Below are positions 35,081-46,487 of a stretch of DNA of 55,660 bases, piece after piece (position 1 is the first letter of the stretch; every line of letters begins with the position of its first letter). The notes under the pieces are model-generated. The model was not told the DNA's origin, ran no database searches, and saw only the letters and a program-made list of their open reading frames with translations. The stretch spans positions 4,496 to 60,155 of the forward strand of contig NW_003546793.1 of NCBI RefSeq assembly GCF_000090795.2. The letters run 5' to 3'. This stretch comes from Amphimedon queenslandica. Lineage: Eukaryota > Porifera > Demospongiae > Haplosclerida > Niphatidae. A program made the translations under genes and the position numbers.

Positions 35081-35528
35081 ATGGTCAGTTCTTCGAAACA
35101 GGTACATAGAAAGGGCCGAGTAGAAGGGCAAGGGGTAATTATTGTTTGTTAGAAAAAAGCAATAGAGAGTATCAATGCCAGACTGGCCCTGGTAATGAAG
35201 AGTGGTAAGTACACACTGGGCTATCGCTCAACTCTCAAGAACTTAAGATTGGGTAAAGCTAAGCTGATAATTCTGGCCAACAACACTCCTCCATTGAGGT
35301 AGCAATGTTTATTAATTATTAATCATTTAATTCTTTTAATGCAGGAAGAGTGAGATTGAATATTACGCTATGCTTGCTAAAACCGGCGTCCATTATTACT
35401 CTGGAGATAACAACGCTCTAGGGACAGCCTGTGGAAAGTACTTCAGGGTTTCCACTCTATCTATTATTGATCCTGGAGACTCTGATATTATCCGTAGCAT
35501 GCCCGAAGGACAGCAGGGGTCATCGTAG
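35081..35528 (+). CDS. RPL30: 60S ribosomal protein L30 (eL30)
   Basis: Large-subunit ribosomal protein that binds kink-turn RNA. Exons 35081-35101, 35153-35298 and 35345-35528 sum to 116 codons (human 115). The whole protein aligns: [70 protein letters not shown] and [19 protein letters not shown] word at 35205 is exonic, since reading through gives the conserved SGKYTLGY. The introns are 51 and 46 bp. Confidence 0.97.
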
Positions 35529-35885
35529 GACTTAACTTTAAAATGATAATTATGTATCTTCATTTTGATTATAATAATAATTTTATTTCTCATAAAAATC
35601 AAGGGATGGTCATTAATTAATTAATTAATGTCAATCAAGAGTAGATAATCTACTTTCGTGTATTTAAATGAAGAAAAGTAACATAATTCTTAATATTATT
35701 ATTATGAAACAAAAATGTAATTTATTATAATAATTATATGTTACATAGAGAGAGAATGAGAAAGGAAAGAGTACACTACATCAAACACTAATCAAACGAT
35801 CACATTATTGAGAAGAGTTAAAGGATAGTTATAGAGAACTGTTTGTGTCAAGTTTTTGATTTTAAATTTAAAACAAATTGGATCA
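35529..35885. other. Shared 3' space of RPL30 and CKS
   Basis: AT-rich sequence with TAATTAATTAATTAAT near 35612-35628 and scattered AATAAT words. No coding sequence or structured element is seen. Confidence 0.6.
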
Positions 35886-36438
35886 TCATTGAGCAGTGGC
35901 CTCGCTCTCCCTGGCCCTCCTAGCCGCCTCGGGGTCCGTGATTGGTCGTCTAAACAATAGAATATGGGGCTCTGAGAAAAAAGAGAGAAAACATCGTAGT
36001 TGATAAAGGGTTAAATCTAACGACATTACGCCAATAATACAAACGTATGTTTAGTAATTTCGTAATTCATAATGATAACGATACTCATATCAGCCACAAT
36101 TGTGACACTACAGCCCACACACATAAACAAACCAATCCATCACACACAGTGGTGGTTTCAATCAATCTTTTAAATTCATAGCTACATGTACCTGGATTAT
36201 GAAACATGTAATGGACCCAGCCTTGAGACTGCTGGACCCCAAGTCTTCTCCACTCTCCTTCCGTCATTAGCTTCTGTCTTGGAACAAGTTTTGCAATGTC
36301 CTTGGGCAGCATGACGTGTCTGGAGACCAACACAAATCAGCTCAAATAGGAGGAATGGCTGCCTTACCTGTACTCATAAGTGTCATCGTAATATTTATCA
36401 GAATAATATATGTTTTTAGCAGAGGCGCTAGTGCACAT
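35886..36438 (-). CDS. CKS1: Cyclin-dependent kinase regulatory subunit (CKS1/CKS2)
   Basis: Small adaptor that binds CDKs and phospho-threonine on substrates. Exons 36368-36438, 36192-36319 and 35886-35971 sum to 94 codons. [56 protein letters not shown] and [11 protein letters not shown] make the family certain, including the anion-pocket residues. A C-terminal extension ([17 protein letters not shown]) of about 15 residues is absent from human CKS1/2 (79 residues). The sequence does not separate CKS1 from CKS2. Confidence 0.96.
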
Positions 36439-36758
36439 CTTCTTATGTAAAGGAGGAGGGGACCAGCAGTGGGGGCAGACAGCAACACACAGAGAGAGCT
36501 TGAGATAAAGTATAAAATGAGGTTTCTTGCTTTTAACCGCCTCTTTTCTATTTAAACAACCAAATTATGTGTGGGCTGCAATCCCATTGGTCAGTTTCAG
36601 CCACACCCCACATCCGTGTAATTTTAAAAATTATGCAATGATGTCATAATGCGCAACCTGAAATTCAGAAGACCATTTCTGGACTCTTTTAAAGCTAAAA
36701 TACATTAAATAATAAATGATTTAATGGTTGAGTGGTGCAATAATTATTAATAAATCAA
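36439..36758 (-). promoter_or_regulatory. Upstream region of CKS, ending at the ANAPC11 stop
   Basis: A CCAAT word on the minus strand (ATTGG at 36586-36590) lies about 150 bp upstream of the CKS start. The remainder is AT-rich. No coding sequence is seen. Confidence 0.35.
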
Positions 36759-37182
36759 TCAGTCGCTGAATTGCCAGTCTCTCCTACACATGGGGCACTG
36801 CTGCTTCATTTGTTGAGTCTGCAGCCACTTCAGAATACAGTGCATGTGAAACTGATGTCTACACTGACCACTCACTAGAGAAAAGAATAAAATAAAATAT
36901 AATATCACAAAAATGACAAAATACTGTAAATAAATATATAAATTCTGTAGTGTAGAATTTATCAAGTTTTGCTAAGTTATTCATTCTTAGAGTAGATCTA
37001 AAATATTATTATTACTTCATTGGACACGTACCAATGGGGCAGTCATCTCCAGGTATGCGGCAATCAGGACAGCAGCCATCAAAAGGTAGCCTGCATATTC
37101 CACAGTCAGTGTCGTTTGTCATCCATTTCCAGAATCCTACTCCATTCCAGCTCTTAATCTTCACCTTCAGGCCAGTAGACAT
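36759..37182 (-). CDS. ANAPC11: ANAPC11, RING-H2 subunit of the anaphase-promoting complex
   Basis: Catalytic RING subunit that recruits the E2 enzyme in APC/C. Two exons, 37032-37182 and 36759-36874, give 88 codons (human 84). [18 protein letters not shown], then [20 protein letters not shown] and [14 protein letters not shown], supply the zinc ligands with the extra APC11 cysteines. [10 protein letters not shown] completes the RING. It lies on the same strand as CKS, another cell-cycle gene, 320 bp downstream of it. Confidence 0.97.
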
Positions 37183-37328
37183 TAATAAGGAGTATTAATA
37201 CTGGCCCTAGAGAATCAGTATAGTGTAAGAAAGTGAAAATATTTACCAGTAAAGTCCTTTTATTTTCTTAAAACTTGCAACAAAGTAGCCACACCTTCTT
37301 TATTAAATTAGCCACACCCAAAAAAAAA

Positions 37329-37398
37329 ACCACGTGTTTAAAGAATACGGACTCCGAACACTCCAGCATTCACAATCCGTATTCCTTAAACACGTGGT
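37329..37398. repeat. Hairpin with CACGTG at both tips
   Basis: The left arm ACCACGTGTTTAAAGAATAC continues GGA; the right arm is its inverse (TCCGTATTCCTTAAACACGTGGT) with one mismatch in about 23 bp. A loop of about 24 bp lies between. Both outer ends carry a CACGTG E-box. Confidence 0.85.
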
Positions 37399-37491
37399 AT
37401 ATTTTAGAGGTGTGATGTAAAAAATTATTAAAAATTATACTACAAGTACATGTTAATGTTATGTCATTTTCACACGTGTGTGTAGTCAAAG

Positions 37492-37518
37492 CTGCTGCTG
37501 CTGCTGCTGCTGCTGCTG
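37492..37518 (+). repeat. (CTG)9 microsatellite
   Basis: Nine CTG units, 21 bp upstream of the acyl-CoA synthetase start codon, probably in the 5' UTR. Confidence 0.95.
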
Positions 37519-37539
37519 AGGTTTCCTGTCAATAGTTGA

Positions 37540-40500
37540 ATGGCTGTAGCCTCTCAGCTCTCCCTTGACCTACACTCCTCCAATGGCGGGAGGAAAGAGC
37601 CAGACCTTAACTCGCCATCTTTTCCTTCTCCTGTTAATCCTAACGGAGAGAGCAGCAGCGCTGTCTCTACTCCACCTCAGCTAAGGACACTCTCAGTCTC
37701 ATCTTCAGGTAGCTCAGGACCCAGCCTTACTTCAGAGGAATTCAAACTGCTGCATTCAAGAGAGGGTCTTTCATTAGACCTGGGGTCAGAGGCGGGTAAT
37801 GTTGCTGATATATTTGGATCATTATCTCTTGATACTGATGGACTGATCTTTGACGAGACAAACGTCAGGCAGAAAAAGTAATGAAAATGTTGTTATCTTT
37901 AATTAAATTAATTGTTAGAAATTAACGGTAGTTATTTTGTAAATTAGCAATTAAGATTGACCATTATCCTCTCTCTCTCTCTCCCTCCAGTCAATCAGAT
38001 GTCCCTGCTGTCAGTAGTACCTTTTGGTCATGTGACCCGAGTGTGGGTGTTACCATACAGCTAGGTACTGAAGGAGCAGCTGCTGAGAAGCCCATCACTA
38101 TAATAGACATGTTCCATCGTACAGTCACTGAGAATGGAGGGAGCGTTGCCTTAGCTTACAAGAGAGCAGGACAATGGAAGGAGATTAACTACACCCAATA
38201 CTATGAGATGAGTCTTACCATTGCTAAAGCATTTATTAAAGTAACGGAGAAAGGATTATTTTAAATTTAATTCTTTTATTACTTCCTTCCTCTACTCTAG
38301 CTTGGTCTTGAACCTTATCATGGTGTCTGTATCTTAGGTTCCAACTCTCCAGAGTGGCACATTGCTAACATGGCTACTATCATGTCAGGGTAAGCTAGTG
38401 TGTGTGTGTGTGTGTTATTACAATGAGGTACAGTGTTGGGTTTAATTATAGCTGGTGTGGTTGGTCTGATTCAATGAGTGTACACTATTCATTCACACAA
38501 TAGAGTCTCATGTTCTCTTTTATTATGAATAATGATTATTTCGTTTGTACACTTGTTTTAGTGTCAGTTAATGTAATACACTGTAAATGAATGTTTGGTA
38601 ATATTGTCCCTCTTTCACACACACACACACACACACACACTCTCTCTCTCCCTCTCTCTCTCTCTTCTCTCTCTCCCTCTCTCTCTCTCTCCCCCCTCTC
38701 CCTCTCTCTCTCTCCAGTGGGTTACCAGTTGGATTATACCTAACCAATACTCCTGAGGCGTGTTGCTTCATAGCTGACAGCTGCAAGGCTAATATCATTG
38801 TACTGGAGAATGACGCTCACTTGCAAAAAATACTACAAGTAACAGCTGGAACTGTTTAATGTAGTTGTACATGTATACATGTCATGTAGTAGTTCATTAT
38901 TAATGTTTTCAATAATGTTTTATAATACTTTGGTCCATTCTTTTAATATCTATTTTATTTATTTATTTAGATACGCCCCAGGTTGACCCACCTAAAGGCT
39001 ATAGTCTACTATGGTAAGATTTGCTCACCAAAAGAGGAAGGAATGTACGAGGTAAGCTAGCTCATGACCACACCCACTGACCCGCCCACTAGTGGAAAGA
39101 CCTAAAGAAGATGGCAGCCGGAGAAGAAAGGATAGGAGTTGAGAGAAGGTTTGGACTATTAGCACCTGAGAAATGTGCCTCATTGATTTATACTGTAAGA
39201 TAATAATATTGATTGATTAATTATTTTAGATATAATTCTTATTTTCATTGAATAGTCTGGTACCACTGGTTGTGCTAAAGGAGTGATGCTCTCTCATGAT
39301 AATGTGAGTCTACACGTACATGTACGTGTCTGTTTTATGTTTAATGATTGCTATTGTATGTTTGACTATTGATTATTAATGCTCCGGCCACTATCAGATA
39401 TTACATGTATAATGTATAAATATTAATGTATAGATATTAATGTACATGTCAATTATTATCTATTATTATGTTCCTATCCTCCATCACCAGATCACCTGGA
39501 TGTGCTCCAGGATACTCAAAGAGACTAAAGCCAAGAGAGGAGAGGAAAGGGTCATCAGTTACCTTCCTCTCAGTCATGTTGCTACTCAGCTCCTCGATAT
39601 CTACTTCCCTCTGGCCATTGGTGCCTCAGTCTGGTTTGCACAACCTGACGCACTCAAGGTAATGGAGAGAGAAAATTTATTGGGTGACCTGTTAAAATTT
39701 TATTACGTTACCTTGTTATTTTTATTGGGTCATCATTATAATTTTAGGGTTCTCTCCTCCAAACTTTGCGTGAAGTTCATCCAACGATATTTCTCGGAGT
39801 ACCCAGGTGGGTCGTGTTTTCATGGTAACCAATACATGTACATGTATTTTGAAAGGGTTTGGGAGAAGATATCGGAGAGTATGCAGCTGGTGGCTAGGAA
39901 CACAACCGGACTGAAGGCCAAGATATCACAATGGGCCAAAGGGGTGGGGCTTAAGGGGAACCTCCAAAAACAACTCGGGTAAAAGAATATTAACAATTTA
40001 ATTTTAATTTCTTGTTGCCCCCTCAGGGGTTCCGGTACACCTTTTGGCTGGTCCCTTGCGAATCTAATATTTTTCAAAAAGGTTCGTAGAGGGCTGGGTC
40101 TGGACCAGTGTCATTTCCCTATGACTGGATCAGCTCCAATCTCCCAAGATACCCTCTCCTACTTCATGAGTGTCAATATCCCTCTTCATGAGTTATACGG
40201 GATGAGTGAGACCACGGGCCCAACCACTGTCACCACTCAGGATGATATCAGGTTCCAATCTAGTGGGCGGAGCTTGGACGGGGTCCGGCTACGTATTAAT
40301 AATCCTGATGATGCTGGAAATGGAGAAGTAAGAATAATATTTATTTAATTTATTTATTATTTATATATTTATTCATGTATTAATTTATTTATGTATTTAT
40401 TTTATTTGTTTGTTTGTTGTGTCATGTGATCATCAGGTGCTAATTCAAGGGCGTCATTTGTTCATGGGTTACATTGGAGAGCCAAAGGCGACCAGTGACA

Positions 40501-41768
40501 CACTGACAGAGGACGGCTGGTTGAAGTCCGGAGACATTGGATACATTAATCATGTAAGAGACTGGCATCAACTGCTTTTGTATAATTACTAATCGTATCT
40601 ACTCAAAAATCAGTTCAAAGTTCCTATACTATAGTACAGGGATTTTAGCCAAATTTTGCCAAAAATGACTAGAAGAGAATTCTTCATTTTTATTACATTT
40701 TCTGATGCATATACATGTACTTATGCTGTGTAGAAAGTTTGAACTGATTCCAATCAAAGTTAATTTTATTACGAATTTTTAAAGTTGCTCAAAAATCAGG
40801 CCAAAGTCTCTGTACTATAGTAAAAAGTAGTTTCTCCACATCACATTAATACATGTTCTTATTTTATAGGAAGGATTTCTTTACATTACTGGCAGAGCTA
40901 AAGGTAATTAATATCATTATTTATTTATTTATTTTTTTATATTTAGAGTTGCTGGTGTTAGCAACTGGTGAGAACATTGCCCCAGTTCCAATTGAGTCTG
41001 CACTGAAGGAGCAGCTGCCAATAGTCAGTAATGCAGTGATAGTGGGGGACCAGAAGAGCTACATATCCTGTCTCATCACACTAAAAGTACTAATTATAAT
41101 ACATGTACAGTGTACAGCTGGTAATTTGGGAGTGGGGTTTTGCTAAATTTTTGATGACTGGAGGGTTTTAGCATAGGCATATTATATTGTTAAGATATTT
41201 AGCTGTTCAAATGCCAAATTTTTGAAAATTTCCCCTCTAAAATTACCAGCTGTAAAAGTACACCACTCTAATGCAGCAATACTGATAATGTTCTGTAGGT
41301 TGAGTTTGATGATGTGACTGGCTATGCTACTGATCGGCTCAACCCCACTGCCCTGGCTATATGCCAGTCTTGTGGCAGCCAGTCAAAGACTGTGAGGGAT
41401 ATACTGGATGAACCCAGCGACCACAGAGTACTCAAGATGATACAAAACGGAATTGATAGAGTTAATAGAGGAGCTGCTTGTAAGAAGCATAAGGTAAGAG
41501 GGAGGGAGTAGTAGTATCAGATTAATGAAATATATGTACATGTACATGTACATATATTCTTTTTCCTTTTATTTTTCAGATTGTCAAGTGGTCAATTTTG
41601 GATCGTGACTTCTCAATTCAGTCTGGAGAACTAAGTACATCATTATCAACAAAAAATGATTACAATTTAATATACTCTCTCTCTCTTTCTCCCTCAGCTC
41701 ACACCATGAAGCTAAAGAGAAGATTCATCACCATTAAATACAGTGACATTATTGAGTCCTTCTATTAG
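37540..41768 (+). CDS. ACSBG2: Long-chain acyl-CoA synthetase, bubblegum family (ACSBG-like)
   Basis: Activates long-chain fatty acids to acyl-CoA with ATP. Seventeen exons sum to 763 codons: 37540-37877, 37991-38240, 38301-38389, 38718-38838, 38971-39051, 39093-39194, 39256-39303, 39491-39658, 39748-39806, 39856-39978, 40027-40327, 40437-40553, 40870-40903, 40947-41086, 41299-41493, 41580-41634, 41698-41768. The AMP-binding P-loop is SLIYTSGTTGCAKGVMLSHDN. Other markers are YLPLSHVATQLLDIYFPL, LHELYGMSETTGPTT, GWLKSGDIGYIN (adenylate motif) and TGRAKELLVLATGENIAPVPIE. The end, GELTHTMKLKRRF, is the bubblegum-type tail. The first about 120 residues are a Ser-rich extension without a recognised domain. 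Intron 12 holds a TACTATAGTA-type repeat. ACSBG1 versus ACSBG2 cannot be decided. Confidence 0.93.
40605..40830. repeat. TACTATAGTA-type repeat in ACSBG intron 12
   Basis: Two partial units: CTATACTATAGTACAGGG at about 40625 and CTGTACTATAGTAAAAAG at about 40810. TATTACATTTTCTGATGCAT, TTATGCTGTGTAGAAAG and TTTTTAAAGTTGCTCAAAA lie between them. It shares words with the 177-bp family. Confidence 0.75.
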
Positions 41769-42013
41769 TTCAAGGGTATACTGTGTAGATGGGATTATTA
41801 CTGTATAATAGTTTATATGAATAATATATAGTTTATTATGTTTGGATCTATATTGATTATTATTAGTATATTATATGATGGATGGATGTGATCAGCTAGT
41901 TTTTTATCAAAATCATCAAAAAATGCAACAAAATGATTAATCGATAACATGAGCCCGTGATTAAATAAACCATTGTTCGTTGTGGTTATATAATGGTGGT
42001 AGTCAACAGTTTG

Positions 42014-42466
42014 TTAGTCTTTGCCAGTTGCTATGAGGTAATAGATTACAAAAATAGCAGCTGTGGTCTGGAATACATTGTGTCCAGCTGCAATCAGATA
42101 GAGTACAAAAGGTTTCCGACTGTAGACGAAATGAGGGAATATAACACAGGAAAGAATGATGGAGATAATAACACTACAGGCAGCTGGAAAGAATACACCC
42201 TCCCCTGTAGACTGGGCCAGTAAGGGATAGAGTGTATTAATGACATATGTTAGTACTATATTCTGTATTATTGTTACTATCATTGTCATGTAGAGTGGAA
42301 AGTTCCCTGCTTCTTTGAATAACTTTGTATCACCGAATCTGATACCTGGGAAGGTGTTCCTCCACCAGGTTCTACCGAAGAGGAGCTCAGAGTGCCACAG
42401 GAACCCCACCATCATGCTGGCTAGAGTGGAGACAAAGGTTTGAAGAAGAAATGTAAGTCCTTCCAT
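42014..42466 (-). CDS. DUF1761 small membrane protein
   Basis: A single-exon gene of 150 codons. Four hydrophobic segments can be seen (FVSTLASMMVGFLWHS, MIVTIIQNIVLTYVI, ACSVIISIILSCVIF and TAAIFVIYYLIA). The N-terminal GFLWHSELLFGRTWW with HS and FG..W is the mark of the DUF1761 family (four-helix membrane proteins of unknown function, found from bacteria to animals). An upstream in-frame ATG at 42511 would add 15 residues; the start at 42466 is preferred because it places the first helix near the N-terminus as in the family. Function unknown. Confidence 0.75.
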   Translation of the reverse strand: MEGLTFLLQTFVSTLASMMVGFLWHSELLFGRTWWRNTFPGIRFGDTKLFKEAGNFPLYMTMIVTIIQNIVLTYVINTLYPLLAQSTGEGVFFPAACSVIISIILSCVIFPHFVYSRKPFVLYLIAAGHNVFQTTAAIFVIYYLIATGKD

Positions 42467-42645
42467 TTTGATCTCAAGGAAACACGAGGCTTCGCGTGGG
42501 TGGTAGCTCAAGGTGCAAACAAGCCGTGGGCGTTGATATGACGCATGCGTAGTAACTTTTCCCGGGTTGAAGCGGTTTCCAGCAAGCGTCCTTGGATAGT
42601 GCTAGTTTCAAAAGCCAGAGGGTCTTCTTTTCTTCTCAGCTCAAG
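42467..42645. promoter_or_regulatory. Divergent promoter of the DUF1761 gene and the axonemal gene
   Basis: Start codons are 179 bp apart. GACGCATGCGTAG at 42540-42552 is a palindrome of the NRF-1-like type, followed by CCCGGG. A TTTTCTTCTCAG at 42628-42639 before the ATG looks like a splice acceptor, so the axonemal gene may have an upstream non-coding exon. Confidence 0.4.
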
Positions 42646-44492
42646 ATGATGATGCAGAGCAAAGCCTCGCTCTATTTCCCATACCACCTACAGAAGAGAG
42701 CTATCCTCCCTTCTGAATTAACCACCACAGGCAGAGCATTCATGGATCCTACTCCTCAAAAACAATCAGTATCTCCAACTAAACCCTCCACTCTTCCTCC
42801 TTCTGGCCTCACTATAACTGAGAGGATCAATATGCCCCAAGAGCCGTACAGATCAACCACTAAAGAGTGTTATAAGGACCTTGGGCCTGACTCATATTCC
42901 AAAGGTTGTTCTTCTCATACTCCTCCAGCCCATCTCTCAGTCTTTGGAAGTCATTTGAAGTTTCCTTCAAATTTGAGAAGTAATGAGTTCATGACAACTA
43001 ACAGGATCATGTTTTCAATTGAGCATCAGCAAAATAATGATCCTTCTCCTAATAATAATGATAATAATAGCAATAATAATAACAGAATGAGGTATCATCC
43101 AACTTCCTGCATCATTGGTACTAAAACTGTTCGTCCTCCTTCTCCTCCTCCTCTCCCTCTCTCTCCTCCTAATAATTCTCAAACTAATGAAGAGGGAACT
43201 CAATATTTGGAGTCGTATGTACATCATCCAATAACTGAAGAGGAGAGAGAAATCAACAAAGAAATTGGAGCTAAACTTAACAAAGACAACGTTAAAAGTA
43301 TGATAACCAAATGAAATAATACACTATATATCTTTTATTTAGGAGGTATTGAAGCTCATAAGGACAGCGAGTTTATTACAACAATGGAGGACACTTACCA
43401 GTACACCGGTCGACCGGAGCGAGGTCAATTGTCTCGTCTGACACTGAATGAGAAAAATGGAGTAACAAGCATACCATTTGGTAAAATAACAGTAAATAAA
43501 TTATTATTGAATAATTTAATTTAATTTTAGGTGATAGAAATAAAGAGTTGAATATGACTAGTGAGCAAATGAAGTCATACTGTGTGCAAGTACCTCATGA
43601 TGGTGAAGAGGGAGGGGAGGGGTCTTCAAGTAAAGGATATGATAAAAGAGTAGCTCACGATAAAACATACAAATCATCAATAAAGATGATGAAAGATAAT
43701 AAAGGAAAGACATACCATGAGAAGGTTAATGAGTATCCTATTTACAACAGCAGTGCAGGTATGAAAGCATTATCAAAATTTTAATAGTTGTTGTTCTTAT
43801 TATTGTTATTATTTTTGTTATTTATTTTCAGAGAGACAGACTCCTGTTCAATACGAGCGTAACTTCAGTTCTCTTCCTTCGGGTGATCTTTGTCCTGAAA
43901 GAGTCAAAGAAAGAATGACATTCCTAACCTCAAGCGTCTTCTCAAAAGTAACTTTTAATCTTCAATAATGTATAATTATTCCTTTTCAGCCTCCACCAAA
44001 CAGTTTCCCAACTTATGAAAACAAGTCTCGTCTGAGGACTCACTCAAATGTTCATTTGGGTTCCTCGTCTGTCTTTGGTTTTCCTCTCACGACGTCCCTT
44101 GAGTCTTACAAAGGAGATAAAGGAGAATTGTACAGAGCACGTGCTCCTACTAAAGACAACATTGCATTCCAATACAAACCAGGTATTATAATAGCATGGG
44201 AACTCATGATATTGAAGAGTATTTTATCTTTAATTTACAGACAAACCATTAGTATCAACAGTGAAGGACTCTTATGATGTCAAGAAAGTGGCGCAACGTT
44301 CTCTTAATAAAAGACATGTGAGCTCAAAATAATGAATGATGACAAAATTTTAATTATTTTTTATAGCTTAAGAAGAGTCATTGGAAGCTGCCTAAAACTG
44401 AAGTTTCATTTGCAACAACAAACCAAACACATTTCCTTCCTCCTCCTCCCTCATTCAAACCACCAGCTCCAGTGTATCCGTCAAAAACTTAA
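42646..44492 (+). CDS. Probable axonemal microtubule-associated protein (SAXO4/TEX45-like)
   Basis: Seven exons (42646-43297, 43343-43480, 43531-43758, 43832-43947, 43990-44182, 44241-44317, 44367-44492) sum to 509 codons. The protein is rich in Ser, Thr, Tyr, Lys and Pro with repeated short blocks of the kind STTKECYKD, ITTMEDTYQYTG and TTSLESYKGD, and EKNGVTSIPFGDRNKEL. Such spaced Tyr/Thr blocks and the SIPFGD element recall SAXO4 (PPP1R32) and TEX45, proteins tied to ciliary doublet microtubules. No globular domain is seen, and a low-complexity Asn/Pro stretch lies at about residues 145-190. The ATG at 42646 is the first in frame. It is convergent with ODF3-like, 160 bp stop to stop. The family call is tentative. 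Confidence 0.65.
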
Positions 44493-44652
44493 ATAATTGT
44501 TATAAAAAACTAAAATAATAATAATAAGAAACTACTCTATAGCTGTGTAATACGAACTATCATAGCAAAAATCAAAATATAATCTGTATTAAAATGGGGG
44601 ATAATGCATAATGCTGCATGGTATGTACAAAAGTCTGTATTGTTTGTTTCTG

Positions 44653-45677
44653 CTAGTCATCAGGAGTATCAATGACCAATGGACATATATACTCAGAGTG
44701 CTTCACTCCCAATGAATATGCTGGAGCAGCTCTTCTATTGAGTGTCACCCTCTCAGGACAGTGAGCTCCTGGGCCTGGTATTCTTGTAGCATCTATTCAA
44801 TAGCATAAAAACACATTATTAATGATTGTGTTATCTTTATTTACCAGTTGGCATGTAGTTTCTGCTCTGCATTGAGTAATTAGGAGCTTTCCTTTGCGTG
44901 ATCTCAGCACTGGTAGTGTTGTATCTAGCTGGACCTGGGGTTTTAGCATAATCCGTATCAAAGCCTCCAAGTTTAGACCGTGGGGCCATTGAGTAGCAAG
45001 CAGAGGATGTACGATTGGGTACTTTATCACCAAGCATTGAGGGAAGAGTGTAGGAGGCTGGGGAAGGATTAGCATCTCCTATACAAAAAGAAAAATAATA
45101 TAAAAATTAATTTATGTTCATGAAGATATTGCATGCAGATCAGTAAGCATAAGTCACTATACACAGTACATCATGGTACATACTCTTCCTGTATCTTGTT
45201 CTTCCTCCCATTGAGTAGGCAGGTGGTCTATGGCGTGACGGATCAGCAAATTTCTCAGGACAGTGAGCCCCTGGTCCTGGCGTCTTGAACGGCTCCAGCT
45301 CTTTGTGCCGACTGTGGAGTGAGTACTGGGCAGTCCCGTCCCTGCCATACCTTGTCATCATTGGGTCAATGAGATAGGCAGGACCAGGCCCTATCTGCTT
45401 CTTAATGACTAATAGAGAGAAAGAGAGAGGGGGGATTGATTAATTTTTGCTAAAAAAAAACTTTTACTGACATGATGTTCCAAGTCTCAATCCAAAAGAG
45501 TATGCGGGGTGTAGTTTCCTAGATACATCGTGTGCTTGATATCCTGTCAAGTTAGGTAAGGTGTATCTTCCAGGGCCAGGACCTAAAGGTGAAGTAAATT
45601 AACATCATGTAACTGAAGCGCCAAGTACCTCTTTCCATGGCTGCTATTCTAGGTTTCTCCATTTTAGTTTCAGCCAT
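44653..45677 (-). CDS. ODF3: ODF3/CIMAP-like protein with sperm-tail PG-rich (SHIPPO) repeats
   Basis: Ciliary microtubule-associated protein of sperm flagella and cilia. Exons 45629-45677, 45472-45582, 45184-45408, 44845-45078 and 44653-44792 sum to 252 codons (human ODF3 254). Pro-Gly-Pro repeats recur: GPGPGRYTLP, GPGPAYLIDP, TPGPGAHCPEKF, NPSPASYTLPS, TPGPARYNTT and IPGPGAHCPERV. Each is followed by AYS(F/M/L)G-type blocks (HPAYSFGLR, PPAYSMGGR, APAYSLGVK). It lies head-to-head with DAP3 and tail-to-tail with another probable axonemal gene. Confidence 0.92.
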
Positions 45678-45927
45678 TTTTATCCTTCTTTATTCTTTTG
45701 CGCAGACACTGGATCACTGAGGACGATTAGATTTAAATACAAGCTCTAAGCTACAGCTAGTGTGACTGTAACTTGAGAACTTTAGCCGGTAAAGCCTGCG
45801 CGTGAAAAATCTGCAAGGATTCCAGCCCCACCCGATAACCAAATATGGAAGAGACCCACCCATCAATGAATAGATAATTAGATTCATCATAATGAATTAT
45901 AACCAATGAATATTAATTAGAAATAAA
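45678..45927. promoter_or_regulatory. Divergent promoter of ODF3-like and DAP3
   Basis: 250 bp between start codons. GCCTGCGCGTG at about 45796-45806 is the only GC-rich block. No RFX X-box (GTTNCC-type inverted pair) could be found despite the ciliary gene on one side. Confidence 0.35.
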
Positions 45928-46438
45928 ATGGCGGCCATTATGCAAGTAAGAAAGTCTATATTTTCTTCTTTATTTCTTATATTCTTAGTGTAGAAAAATC
46001 CACCGAATCTTCTCTCCATTAATAAATTATTCAGGACCTTCAAACCAACCAATGACAGCAACCAACTACTGTACAGCAACTGAACCAGTAGTAGAGACTA
46101 CTACGCCAGTAAAATGATTTTATTAGGATTTTACTATTATTCAATATTTATTAATTTTATCTTTAGAAATTTGATATTAGTGTAGATCAGTTGGGTACAA
46201 TATACAGTGTCGGATACTCTGATCTTAAAAAATATTCACTACACAATCACCTACCAACAACACTCAAGAAAAAAGTATGTATTAATTATTAATTAATTAA
46301 TTAATTGTTATTATTAATGGCTCCAGGTGGAAGCTGTTGGTAAGGTCTCATGGTTGCTAAGAGACCCGTCCTGGTACGTACTCTATCATTTAAAGAACAA
46401 AAGTGGAAAGAGGTTTCTCTTCTGTGAGTTTGAATCTA

Positions 46439-46487
<49 letters not shown>

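Larger units (their letters stand above)
37183..37539. promoter_or_regulatory. Divergent promoter of ANAPC11 and the acyl-CoA synthetase
   Basis: Contains a long hairpin at 37329-37398, an ACACGTGTGT word at about 37472 and a (CTG)9 tract at 37492-37518 just before the synthetase start. No TATA box is seen. Confidence 0.45.

Noticed and set aside
35204..35206. GTAAG in RPL30 exon 2 as a splice donor
   Set aside because: Reading through gives the conserved SGKYTLGY block and keeps the frame; splicing there would remove conserved residues.
42592..42645. Upstream extension of the axonemal gene to a TTG at 42592
   Set aside because: There is no ATG in the extension, and a splice-acceptor-like TTCTCAG sits within it; the first in-frame ATG at 42646 is used.
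45678..45927. RFX X-box for the ODF3-like gene
   Set aside because: No GTTNCC...GGNAAC inverted pair with 0-3 bp spacing was found in the intergenic space.
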